Position numbers and translations under genes: made by a program. From positions 1 through 64,000 of the forward strand of contig JANQPM010000089.1 of the NCBI GenBank assembly GCA_028289465.1: a DNA stretch of 64,000 nucleotides, in the 5' to 3' direction. Below the pieces are notes generated by a model. It did no database searches, was not told where the DNA came from, and was given only the letters and a program-made list of their open reading frames with translations. Below, one piece after another: positions 53,315 through 62,300 of this stretch. This DNA comes from Lysobacterales bacterium (GTDB lineage Bacteria > Pseudomonadota > Gammaproteobacteria > Xanthomonadales > SZUA-36). Position 1 is the stretch's first letter. Each line of letters begins with the position of its first letter.

Positions 53315-53915
53315 CAGTGTGTAGATGGTGAAAATCGAAACCGAGCTTGGACACAGCCCGCTCCCAGCGGTTATGCACGGGCAGATCGAAGATAATCGCC
53401 GAGTCGGCATCCGAATTCAGCCACGCGTTATCCTTGATCTCATTTTCCAACTGCCCCGCACCCCAGCCGGCATAACCCAATGCCACCAGAAATTTTTCCG
53501 GCCCCTGGCCTTTGGCGATTGCAGCCAGAACGTCCCTGGATGTGGTAACGCTGATGTTTTCGTCGATGACCGCGCTGGACTCCCAGTCACCGCCAGGCGT
53601 ATGCAGCACAAAACCGCGTTCGGGGTGCACCGGGCCGCCCTCGAAAACCGTCATCTCGGCCACGCCTTGGGCCTCACACTCGATATTCAACTGGCGCAAT
53701 ATCTCCAGCAGCGTAAACTCCGAAGGCCGGTTAATGGTAATTCCGATCGCGCCCTCGTCATTGTGCTGGCACATCAGTGTAACCCCACCAGCGAAGGTCG
53801 GGTCCTGCATACCGGGCATTGCGATCAGAAACTGGCTGTTCAGGGAATACGGGGAGTCCGTCTGACGGGCTTCGTGGTCGGGCCTGTCCCCTGTCGGGAT
53901 TTTTCGTTCACTCAT
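53298..53915 (-). CDS. yqgE: UPF0301 protein (YqgE/AlgH)
   Basis: 205 residues from ATG 53913-53915 with GAGAAAG before it. Motifs SLNSQFLIAMPGMQDPTFAG, GVTLMCQHNDEGAIGITINR, PVHPERGFVLHT and ALGYAGWGAGQLENEIKDNA are those of UPF0301; the Pseudomonas homologue is AlgH. Biochemical role unknown. The standard neighbour of ruvX. 194 bases upstream contain a type 2 repeat but no gene. Confidence 0.95.
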   Translation of the reverse strand: MSERKIPTGDRPDHEARQTDSPYSLNSQFLIAMPGMQDPTFAGGVTLMCQHNDEGAIGITINRPSEFTLLEILRQLNIECEAQGVAEMTVFEGGPVHPERGFVLHTPGGDWESSAVIDENISVTTSRDVLAAIAKGQGPEKFLVALGYAGWGAGQLENEIKDNAWLNSDADSAIIFDLPVHNRWERAVSKLGFDFHHLHTDAGNA

Positions 53916-54010
53916 GACTTTCTCAGTAGTTGCAGTGTGAACCAAATTCAAGAGCGGCCGATGGAAAGCCGGCTCGGCGTTCGGTAACGCGCAGGCTGCT
54001 GACCGCATTA

Positions 54011-54052
54011 GGGTGTCTTGCGCCCGCGCCGGCGGGTCACCTGCTGCTCCTT
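54011..54052 (-). repeat. Dispersed repeat, type 2, short copy
   Basis: The reverse complement reads AAGGAGCAGCAGGTGACCCG then CCGGCGCGGGCGCAAGACAC and CC, clearly related to 41129-41171 and 46704-46735. Its end also shares GTGTCTTGCGC with the hairpin at 43989-44030. Confidence 0.65.
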
Positions 54053-54109
54053 AGCGGAAAATACCATGCGCCACCACATTTGAAAACCGTCGCCGAATAA
54101 GGCCTCGCG

Positions 54110-54967
54110 CTAACGCAGGCTGCCACCGGGTGTAAAGCGCCAGGTCCGGGTGATGTGCAGCACATCGACCTCGCGCAGAATGTGCTCGGGCAGCGGCGCG
54201 TAAGGCGCGGCCAGTTCCACGATTCTGGCCGCAGCGCGATCCAGCTCCAGATAGCCCGACGAGCGCTTGATGATAATGCTTTCCACCGACCCGTCCGGGT
54301 TAACGCCGACGGTCAGCACCAGGTCGCCATTGATATTCAGTTTGCGCGCCTCTTCCGGGTAATTGCGGTTACCCACCGATTCCACCTTGGCCACCCAGGC
54401 CTGCATGTAGCTGGCGTATTCGTACTGCTTGGTGTTCGCGGAAATATATTTCCGGCGCGGCGTTTTGGAATGCCAAACGTCCTCGCGGCTGGTTTCGGGC
54501 TGCATCTGCGCCATTCGCAGAGATTGTTCTATTAAATCCTGCGCGCTAGGCAGCGACTCGGGTTCAACCGGGTTCCGGTTATCGGTCTCCACGACTTCGA
54601 TAGCCGATTGCTGGGCCAGTAATTGTTCCCGCTGTAGCTGGCTGGGATCCGGCGCTCCGGCTTCCGCATTGACTTCCGCTTCGCCTTGGTCGGTATTTGG
54701 CAGCGGTGCGCTGTGCGGCTGGCTGGGCCGGCTTGGTTCGGCCCGTTCGCCACCGCCTTGCTGATCCGCCTGCGCCAGAAAATCCGGATCCTCCGGCGTT
54801 GTTTCCGAACGCCAGTTGACCAGCACCACATCGAGGTGGTCCGCGATGCGATGCGCCGGCGACCATTCGAACGCAAAACCCAACCCGAGCACGACGACTG
54901 CATGGGCGAGCAGCGCTGCCAGCAACGCTCTGCTCATGTTGTCGCCAGCGAGTTTGGTCAGTTCCAT
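54110..54967 (-). CDS. tonB: TonB family energy transducer
   Basis: 285 residues. One N-terminal membrane helix (LLAALLAHAVVVLGLGFAFE), then a long acidic and Pro/Ser/Gln linker, then a TonB C-terminal domain: NYPEEARKLNINGDLVLTVG, VNPDGSVESIIIKRSSGYLE, LDRAAARIVELAAPYAPLPE. Carries the proton motive force to TonB-dependent receptors. Starts at a TGATG overlap with the gshB stop. The Pseudomonas tonB3 gene, needed for twitching motility, lies in exactly this place, so a role in pilus function rather than iron uptake is possible. No exbBD seen. Confidence 0.93.
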   Translation of the reverse strand: MELTKLAGDNMSRALLAALLAHAVVVLGLGFAFEWSPAHRIADHLDVVLVNWRSETTPEDPDFLAQADQQGGGERAEPSRPSQPHSAPLPNTDQGEAEVNAEAGAPDPSQLQREQLLAQQSAIEVVETDNRNPVEPESLPSAQDLIEQSLRMAQMQPETSREDVWHSKTPRRKYISANTKQYEYASYMQAWVAKVESVGNRNYPEEARKLNINGDLVLTVGVNPDGSVESIIIKRSSGYLELDRAAARIVELAAPYAPLPEHILREVDVLHITRTWRFTPGGSLR

Positions 54968-55914
54968 CAGCCGATTTTATCCTCAATGGCGGCGAACAGC
55001 TGCCCGGCAATGTTCAGATCGAACTCAGCATCCAGTTCGCGTATGCAGGTCGGGCTGGTCACATTCACCTCTGTCAGATAATCTCCGATCACGTCCAGGC
55101 CGGCAAACAGGATGCCGCGACGCCTGAGTTCCGGTGCGACCTGTTCACAGATCCACCGGTCCCGTTCGCCGAGCGGCAGCCCCACGCCCCGGCCACCGCG
55201 GGCCAGATTGCCGCGAAAATCCCCGTCGCCCGGAATCCGCGCGAGCGCGTAGGGAACCGCCTCGCCGTCGACCAGCAGGATACGCTTGTCGCCGTCGGCG
55301 ATCTCCTCAATATAAGCCTGGGCCATGACCCATTCCTGTCCCTCGGCGGTTATGGTTTCCAGAATGACGTTGGTATTCGGGTCGCCGTCAGCCAGTTGAA
55401 AAATCGACTGCCCGCCCATGCCGTCCAGCGGTTTGACCACTGCTTTGCGCTGTTGTTTAACGAACTCCCGCAACGCGGACACATCGCGGCTGACCAGGGT
55501 CGGTACGCAGCATTGCGGAAACCAGGCGGTAAACAGCTTCTCATTGGCGTCCCTGAGTGCCTGCGGATCGTTAACGACCAGCGTGCCGGCAGCCTGGGCC
55601 AGCTCCAGCAGATAGGTCGCATAGACATAGTTCATGTCGAATGGCGGGTCCTTGCGCATCAGCACCACGTCCATCTCAGACAGCGGCCCGTCGCTGGCTT
55701 GATCGAGCTGAAACCAGGCCGCAGGATCGTCTTCCACCTGCAGTCCGCGCTGTCGCGAGCGCGCCTCGCCGTCTCGCAGATAAAGATCCTCGAGCTGCAT
55801 GTAACGCAGCCGATGACCGCGCCGTTGGGCCTCCAGCAACATCGCAAAGGTCGAATCCTTTTTGATGTTGATCGCGGCGATCGGATCCATGACCACGCCG
55901 ACTATCAGACTCAT
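54967..55914 (-). CDS. gshB: Glutathione synthetase
   Basis: 315 residues from ATG 55912-55914 with GAGGG before it; a longer frame to 56037 is rejected for lack of a site. ATP-grasp enzyme joining glycine to gamma-glutamylcysteine. Motifs: IVGVVMDPIAAINIKKDSTF, VVLMRKDPPFDMNYVYATYL, AVVKPLDGMGGQSIFQL, QAYIEEIADGDKRILLVDGE and GLDVIGDYLTEVNVTSPTCI. Divergent from pilG; followed in overlap by tonB. Confidence 0.97.
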   Translation of the reverse strand: MSLIVGVVMDPIAAINIKKDSTFAMLLEAQRRGHRLRYMQLEDLYLRDGEARSRQRGLQVEDDPAAWFQLDQASDGPLSEMDVVLMRKDPPFDMNYVYATYLLELAQAAGTLVVNDPQALRDANEKLFTAWFPQCCVPTLVSRDVSALREFVKQQRKAVVKPLDGMGGQSIFQLADGDPNTNVILETITAEGQEWVMAQAYIEEIADGDKRILLVDGEAVPYALARIPGDGDFRGNLARGGRGVGLPLGERDRWICEQVAPELRRRGILFAGLDVIGDYLTEVNVTSPTCIRELDAEFDLNIAGQLFAAIEDKIG

Positions 55915-56010
55915 ACATATCCCTCTGGCGCCTTTGCCGTCAGCTCTATTATGGTGCGGCCAGTTACCGAATGCCACTGCGAGGTGCCAGGAATTAGTGC
56001 GAAAAAAGAA

Positions 56011-56038
56011 TTGTGAATGCTTGTTTTTTCTGTACATT
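56011..56038 (+). promoter_or_regulatory. Possible promoter of the pil-chp cluster
   Basis: TTGTGA at 56011-56016, 16-base spacer, TACATT at 56033-56038, about 150 bases before the pilG start. The region to 56186 shows no gene. Confidence 0.35.
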
Positions 56039-56186
56039 CAGGACTGGCATCCCGACCGCCGTATGGTTTAGACTACACGCCGCGCGTTCAGAAGGGTCAC
56101 ACTTTCGGAAAGCACACGATAATTCGGCGTCATAAAGTAACGTCGGAACTACTTCCAGAAAACAGGGAAAGTAGCAGGAAGTTCAA

Positions 56187-56615
56187 ATGTCAGATTCGAG
56201 TCAATCAAATACACAGCCTGGCGAGCATCCAGCCGGGGGACTCCAGGGCCTGCGGGTCATGGTGATTGATGACAGCTCTACCATCCGTCGCTCTGCGGAA
56301 AAGATGCTGCAGCAAGAAGGCTGTGAGGTCGTTACCGCAGAAAACGGCTTTGAAGCGCTGCCACTGATTGTGCGCAGTCGCCCGCAGCTTATTTTCGTCG
56401 ATATCATGATGCCGCGCCTGGATGGCTATCAGACTTGCGCCATTATCAAGAATAACGAGGAATTCAAGACGACACCGGTCATCATGTTAACCAGCAAGGA
56501 CGGGCTATTTGATAAAGCCCGTGGTCGGGTTGTCGGTTCGGATCAGTATTTGACCAAACCGTTTACCCGCGACGAAATTCTCGGGGCTGTTCGACAATAT
56601 CAGCCAGCAGCCTAA
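56187..56615 (+). CDS. pilG: Twitching motility response regulator PilG
   Basis: 142 residues, a single receiver domain with a polar 20-residue N-terminal tail. VMVIDDSSTIRRSAEKMLQQ has the acidic pair, PQLIFVDIMMPRLDGYQTCA the phospho-acceptor Asp, and TSKDGLFDKARGRVVGSDQY with YLTKPFT the conserved Thr/Ser and Lys. CheY-like output regulator that promotes pilus extension in the Pil-Chp system. First gene of pilG-pilI-pilJ-chpA. Confidence 0.95.
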   Translation: MSDSSQSNTQPGEHPAGGLQGLRVMVIDDSSTIRRSAEKMLQQEGCEVVTAENGFEALPLIVRSRPQLIFVDIMMPRLDGYQTCAIIKNNEEFKTTPVIMLTSKDGLFDKARGRVVGSDQYLTKPFTRDEILGAVRQYQPAA

Positions 56616-56667
56616 ATTATCGTAAACCCCGGTTCGATTGACGAACTGCCGCAGTGGTTTTAGGGGA

Positions 56668-57219
56668 ATGCAAACAGCCAGCGACCATCAATCTTCATTC
56701 CAGAAACTACTGGAGTACGAACAGCGAAGCCTCAGCGCCAGCGAGGAGGGGCCGTCAGAACAGGAGCGCGCCTCCAACTGGTCCGGCGTGGTATTTCGAG
56801 TCAGCGACTACAAGCTGACCTGCGGCATTAACGAGATTCAGGAAATCTTGACCCTGCCGCCGATGACCCCGGTGCCGGGCTCCAAGTCCTGGATTCTGGG
56901 TCTGGCCAATGTGCGCGGCAACCTGGTTACCGTATGCGACCTGTACTGGTATCTGACAGGAGTGCGCTCGCCCATCACGATGCGAACGCGGCTGCTGGTT
57001 GTCGATCTGAAGCAGCGGCCGGTCGGGCTGCTGGTCGACGAAGTCTACGGCCAGCGACATTTTCACACCGACGAGCAGGCGGAAACCGAACGCTTTGAAG
57101 CGACCGAATTCACAACGTTCGTCAAAACCGAATATGCATCGCAGCAAAACCGCTGGGGTGTATTGGAACTATCCAGCTTGGTCAGCGAAGCCACTTTTTT
57201 GAGCGGAGCAAGCCAATGA
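56668..57219 (+). CDS. pilI: Twitching motility CheW-like adaptor PilI
   Basis: 183 residues from ATG 56668; an AGGGGA run lies directly before it, closer than usual. CheW-like domain: GVVFRVSDYKLTCGINEIQE, ILTLPPMTPVPGSKSWILGL, NVRGNLVTVCDLYWYL, LLVVDLKQRPVGLLVDEVYG and the tail. Couples the PilJ receptor to the ChpA kinase. No pilH gene is found between pilG and pilI, as in Xanthomonas/Xylella. Confidence 0.94.
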   Translation: MQTASDHQSSFQKLLEYEQRSLSASEEGPSEQERASNWSGVVFRVSDYKLTCGINEIQEILTLPPMTPVPGSKSWILGLANVRGNLVTVCDLYWYLTGVRSPITMRTRLLVVDLKQRPVGLLVDEVYGQRHFHTDEQAETERFEATEFTTFVKTEYASQQNRWGVLELSSLVSEATFLSGASQ

Positions 57220-57267
57220 AGACCGTCAAATCACAGCGGTCCGTATATTTGATCAGGAGCGAGAATA

Positions 57268-59313
57268 ATGAGTGCTAAGGCGCCGAATTCATCAAGCCAA
57301 CGCAATCGAGGCACCCAGTTACTGCTACTGGCATTGGTTGCGGCCTTGGTATTTGTTGTCGCGGATTTCTATCTGTTGAACCGCAACAACCAATATGACC
57401 GTGAGTACATCGCGCATGCGACCGACATTCAGGTTCTTTCCCAGCAGCTCGCGACCGCGGCCTCGGGAGCCGCTTCCGGCAACCTGGATGCGTTTGATTC
57501 CCTGGAACAGGCGCGCGACAACATCTTTTTACGGGTAAACCAGCTCATTTCAGGAGATCCTGAAACCGGCCTGCCCGAATCGCCTTCGCTGCCGGTTCCG
57601 GCTGACCAGGACCTGGACCCGCTGACGGCCGTTCAAGTGACCTCGGACAGGGTCATTGCCAGTGCCGACGAGATCATCGGCAGCCAAAGCCTGGTGCTGA
57701 ATCTGGCCGATGCGGCTGACGAATTCGCGGCGGTTGTACCACAGATGCAGGCCAAGACCGACGAAGCCATCCGCGCGCTGGTCCAGGCCCGTGCGCCGAA
57801 CCAGCAAGTCTTCGTTACCAGCCGCCAACTGGTTTTGGCCGACCGCATGCTGCGGCGCGTGAGCGATATTCTGCAGGGCGGGGCTACCGCGGTATCCGCC
57901 GCCGACAGTTTCGGGCGCGAGTCCGCGCTGTTTGAAACCGTGCTGGAAAGCCTGATCTCCGGCGATGAGGACCGAAACATCGAGGCCGTTCGCGCACCGG
58001 CGGCTCTGAGTGCGCTGGGTGAGGTGACCCAGCTATTTGATGGCAACAAACAGAACATCGATGCCATTCTGGCCGCATCGACCAATCTTTTTGCCGTGCG
58101 TTCTGCTGCCGATGAAATTCTGTTTGATGCGACCGATCTGTTTGAAGAAAGCGGGGTACTGGCAACGGCCTACGGCGGTCTGTCCGATACCCGGGCGTTC
58201 CCATCAATGACCGCCGGCATTATCGGCACGGTCACGACCCTCGTGCTGTTACTGCTGGTGGGCTGGACGCTGCTGACCGGCGAGCGGCGCCGGGTTCAGA
58301 GCACCCAGGATCAAAACCAGCGTAATCAGGACGCTATTTTGCGCCTGCTGGATGAAATGAGCGCATTGGCTGACGGCGACCTGACCGTGCAGGCGACCGT
58401 CACCGAAGACGTCACGGGCGCTATCGCCGACTCGGTGAACTTCGCGGTTGAGTCCATGCGCGACCTTGTTGTCGACATTAACGACACGGCGCAGAAGGTG
58501 GCCGCGTCCGCGCAGGAAACCCGGGCCACCACCACGCAGCTTGCCGAATCCAGCGAATTTCAGGCCAATCAGGTCCGCTCTGCAACTGACACGATTAATG
58601 CGATGGCCCATTCGTTCGACGATATGGCCAACCGCTCGACCGAATCCGCCGAAGTGGCCCAGCGCTCGGTGGAAATCGCGAACAACGGTGCGCAGATGGT
58701 GCGCCAGACCATCACCGGCATGGACACTATCCGCGATCAGATTCAGGAGACCTCGAAGCGAATCAAGCGGCTGGGTGAATCTTCGCAGGAAATCGGTGAC
58801 ATCGTCGAACTGATTAACGGTATTGCCGAACAAACCAATATCCTCGCGCTGAACGCTGCCATTCAGGCCGCCTCGGCAGGCGGTGCCGGCCGCGGTTTTG
58901 CGGTGGTTGCTGACGAAGTACAGCGCCTGGCCGAACGCGCAACCAATGCGACGCGCCGAATCGAAACGCTGGTACAGACCATTCAGACCGATACCTCGGA
59001 AGCCGTGGTTTCAATGGAAACCACCACCGCCGAGGTCGTGCGCGGCGCCAAGCTGGCCGAAGATGCCGGTGAAGCGCTGGAGCGTATTGAAACGGTATCC
59101 AATGACCTCTCGGCCCTGATTCAGGACATTGCAAAGGAAGCCCAGAATCAATCCGGAACCGCAACCGACGTTGCAGGCATGATGAACGATATTCGTGATA
59201 TCTCCATGCAGGCATCCGAGGGTACCGACCGAACCGCTCAGGCGGTTGGCAAACTGGCCGACCTGGTACGCGATCTGCGTGACTCTGTGGCCGACTTCAA
59301 GTTGCCGGAATAA
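57268..59313 (+). CDS. pilJ: Twitching motility methyl-accepting chemotaxis protein PilJ
   Basis: 681 residues. N-terminal membrane helix LLLLALVAALVFVVADFYLL, a periplasmic sensor (about 45-310) made of two helical repeats with the four-helix-bundle PilJ pattern, a second helix GIIGTVTTLVLLLLVGWTLL, a HAMP region and the signalling domain. The hairpin tip is EQTNILALNAAIQAASAGGAGRGFAVVADEVQRLAERATNATRRIE read in order. Signals surface contact or ligand to ChpA. AGGAG precedes the ATG. Confidence 0.96.
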   Translation: MSAKAPNSSSQRNRGTQLLLLALVAALVFVVADFYLLNRNNQYDREYIAHATDIQVLSQQLATAASGAASGNLDAFDSLEQARDNIFLRVNQLISGDPETGLPESPSLPVPADQDLDPLTAVQVTSDRVIASADEIIGSQSLVLNLADAADEFAAVVPQMQAKTDEAIRALVQARAPNQQVFVTSRQLVLADRMLRRVSDILQGGATAVSAADSFGRESALFETVLESLISGDEDRNIEAVRAPAALSALGEVTQLFDGNKQNIDAILAASTNLFAVRSAADEILFDATDLFEESGVLATAYGGLSDTRAFPSMTAGIIGTVTTLVLLLLVGWTLLTGERRRVQSTQDQNQRNQDAILRLLDEMSALADGDLTVQATVTEDVTGAIADSVNFAVESMRDLVVDINDTAQKVAASAQETRATTTQLAESSEFQANQVRSATDTINAMAHSFDDMANRSTESAEVAQRSVEIANNGAQMVRQTITGMDTIRDQIQETSKRIKRLGESSQEIGDIVELINGIAEQTNILALNAAIQAASAGGAGRGFAVVADEVQRLAERATNATRRIETLVQTIQTDTSEAVVSMETTTAEVVRGAKLAEDAGEALERIETVSNDLSALIQDIAKEAQNQSGTATDVAGMMNDIRDISMQASEGTDRTAQAVGKLADLVRDLRDSVADFKLPE

Positions 59314-59392
59314 CGAATAACGGTTCGGGTTTTGCTTGTGATAATCGCCAACATTATCGATACGCCGGCTATCGACGCGCGGAGCGTGGCTT

Positions 59393-62300
59393 ATGCAGCC
59401 TGAAGCTAACAAGGCATTTGCCGCAATCGGCTGGGTCCGGCCCGATCTCGATCAATTGCTGGGCGCGATTCAGTCGGAGCTGAACAAAGCGGCTGAGGAG
59501 CAAGATCGCAGCGTGATGGAGCAGGCCTCGGCCCGGCTTCAAAACACGCTGTCCAAACTCAATGACACATTGGTATTGCTCAACGCCGAGGGCGCTGGCC
59601 TGCTGACGAGCGAATTGTCCGCCAGTTGGCAAAGCGTACTGGAAGAAGGTGAGGAAAGCCGCGAAGAACTGCTGTCGTCGTTGATGCAGGGTTCGGTGGT
59701 GTTAAACCACTACCTCGACTGGCTGCAGGCGGGCCAGCCTGATCTGCCGCTGATTCTGCTGCCGGCCCTGAACGAATTGCGCGCCGCGCGCAACGCGCCG
59801 TTGATGTCCGAAGGCGTGTTGTTTTCGCCGGACTTGACGATCGCCGATGGCGACGATTGGTCTGACGGCGGCAAGCCGGTGGCCGGCAAGCGCCTGAAAT
59901 CATTTGCAAAGACAAAGCGCGATGCTTACGAAAGCGCACTGGCTAATTGGCTGAAAGAACCGCAGGATCAAAAGAGTCTGACTCGGTTGGCCGAAACGGC
60001 GGCGACGCTGAAGCAGTCCCTGAACGAAACACGGGAACGGCGCCTGTGGTGGTTCGCCGAAAACCTGTTCAACGGACTGGCCGGCGGCGAAATCAGTAAC
60101 AGCATTGCGCTGCGACGGCTTTTTGCACGCCTCGATCTGAACTTGAAGGAGATACAGCAAGGGGAGTCGCCAGCCGCGGCGAATGTCGATGCGCTGGCCT
60201 CTTCACTGCTCTTTTATATCGGAACCGCCCGCAGCGGCAACAGCCAACTGGATAACATTAAGCAGCGTTTTCAACTTGAACGGCTTGTCCCGGACCGCAA
60301 GTGGCTGTCGCGCACGCAAAGCGGTCTCGGTGCGCGCAACCGTGAATTCTACGAATCCATCCGGTCGGCGTTAGAACCCGAACTGGAGGCGATAAAGGAC
60401 TATTTCGATCTGTGCCGGCGCACCGGAAAATGGCCCGACGGCGAGTATCAGCCGATAGATATCCAACTGGAAAAACTGGCCGACACAATGTCGGTTCTGG
60501 GGCTGGCCACCGCCAGTCAATCCATGCGCGACCAGCTTCCGGTGTGGCGCGAGGCGATCGCCGCGGGCGAGTTGCCGACCGAAGCGGAAATGGTACAGGC
60601 CGCGGAGCAGCTATTGCGTGCCGAATCCGCTCTGGAACAGAACCTGAATACGCTGGGCGGTGCGATAGGCGAACCCGATGACGACGCGCTGCCTTTCGCC
60701 GAGCTGCAGGACACCACCGGTCAGCTCTGGCAGGAATGCGTACGGGAACTGCGCGAAATCGAGGAAGAGCTGCAGTCCTGGCTGGAAGGCACGAAAAACA
60801 AAAAGCGTGAGACGAAAATCGATCAGCTGTTCGGCCGTATCGGCAGCGCCTTCGCCATGCTGAATCTCGTCCCGCAGGCGGCTGCAGTATCCCAGCTCAA
60901 GGAATATACCGCCGACCTGCTGAACGGACAGCACAAGACCGATCAAGACGATCTCGATGACTACGCCGACGCGCTGGTCGCGTTGGAGCACTACTTGATC
61001 GAACAACGCGATTCCCGGCACAGCGACGATGCGCTGTTTGAAATATTGCAGCGGCGCCTGCGGACCATTCGGGGTGACGCGCCTGAAGACCAGGACAGCG
61101 CCGAACAAGAGACAGCCAAACCAGATGATGAGCAGGTTCCGGCCGAGCCGGCCGCGGACGAGCAGGTTGCGGAAGCCGCCGCAGAAGAGCCGGTCGCGGA
61201 CAGCACCGCGCCGGCCGTGTCGATCGACGATGAGGTGCTTGAGATATTCCTTGAGGAATATGAGGCCGTCAATCAAGAACTACGCATCAAGCTGCCGAAT
61301 TGGATTGCCGATCCCGTCGTCAACGAAGAGCTGACTGATATACGCCGTGCTTTCCACACGCTGAAAGGCAGCGGCCGCATGGTAGGCGCCAACGAGATCG
61401 GCGAATTTAGCTGGTCGATCGAACAGCTACTCAATCAAGTGCTGGATGGCAACCGCGCCCCCGACCAGGAGCTGTTCAGCGCGGTCAATCTGGGTGTTGC
61501 GCTGCTGCCGGCGTTGAAGGCGCGACTGGCCAATCAGGAGCACGAACTGGGCGACAATATCATCGACGCAGTGAAAAGCGCGATGGACCAGTTTGCCGGT
61601 GGCGGTACGTTTGATGCCGGGCATCTGCGCGAGCTGCTGCCGCCACAGTTGTCCGCGTTGCTGCCGGAAGCTCCGGCTGAAACCGAAGAAGCCGCTGATA
61701 TCGACCCGGGTCTGGCCGATATCATTCGTTCCGAGGTGGGCGAACACCTGAAGCTGCTGACCGTATTTGTCGGCCAGTTAAGTGGCGAAAATCCGGACCA
61801 AGTGGCCGGTACGGCCGAAATCCGGGCCGCGCACACGATTGCCGGCAACCTGTCGCTGGCCCCTGTTGGCGGCGAATCCGCAGTATTCAGCCAGCTCGAG
61901 CGGCTGCTGGAAAGCCAGCACGGCAACGCCATGCCGTTGCCTGTAGAGAGCCGAGAATTGATCGGCCGTGCGATCGCCATTGCCGAGCGGCGGCTCGAGC
62001 AGTTGGATGTCGCTCCCGGCAGCGTGCAGCTGGATATCGGCGATCTGGCCGCCGAGCTCAAAGCCGCAACCACTGCGCTGGAAGCCGAACCGGCTGAACA
62101 GGACGATGCGATCGAACCTGGAGAAGACATCCAGAGCATCTTCTTAGACGAAGCCAGGGATGTGCTCGAGCGCAGCGACTCGCTGTTGCACCGCTGGCGC
62201 GACGGCCTGGAACGCGACGATCCGGACAGCCGGGATACGGTTGTCGCATTGCAGCGCGAAATTCACACCCTGAAGGGTGGCGCCAGAATGTGCGGCTTAA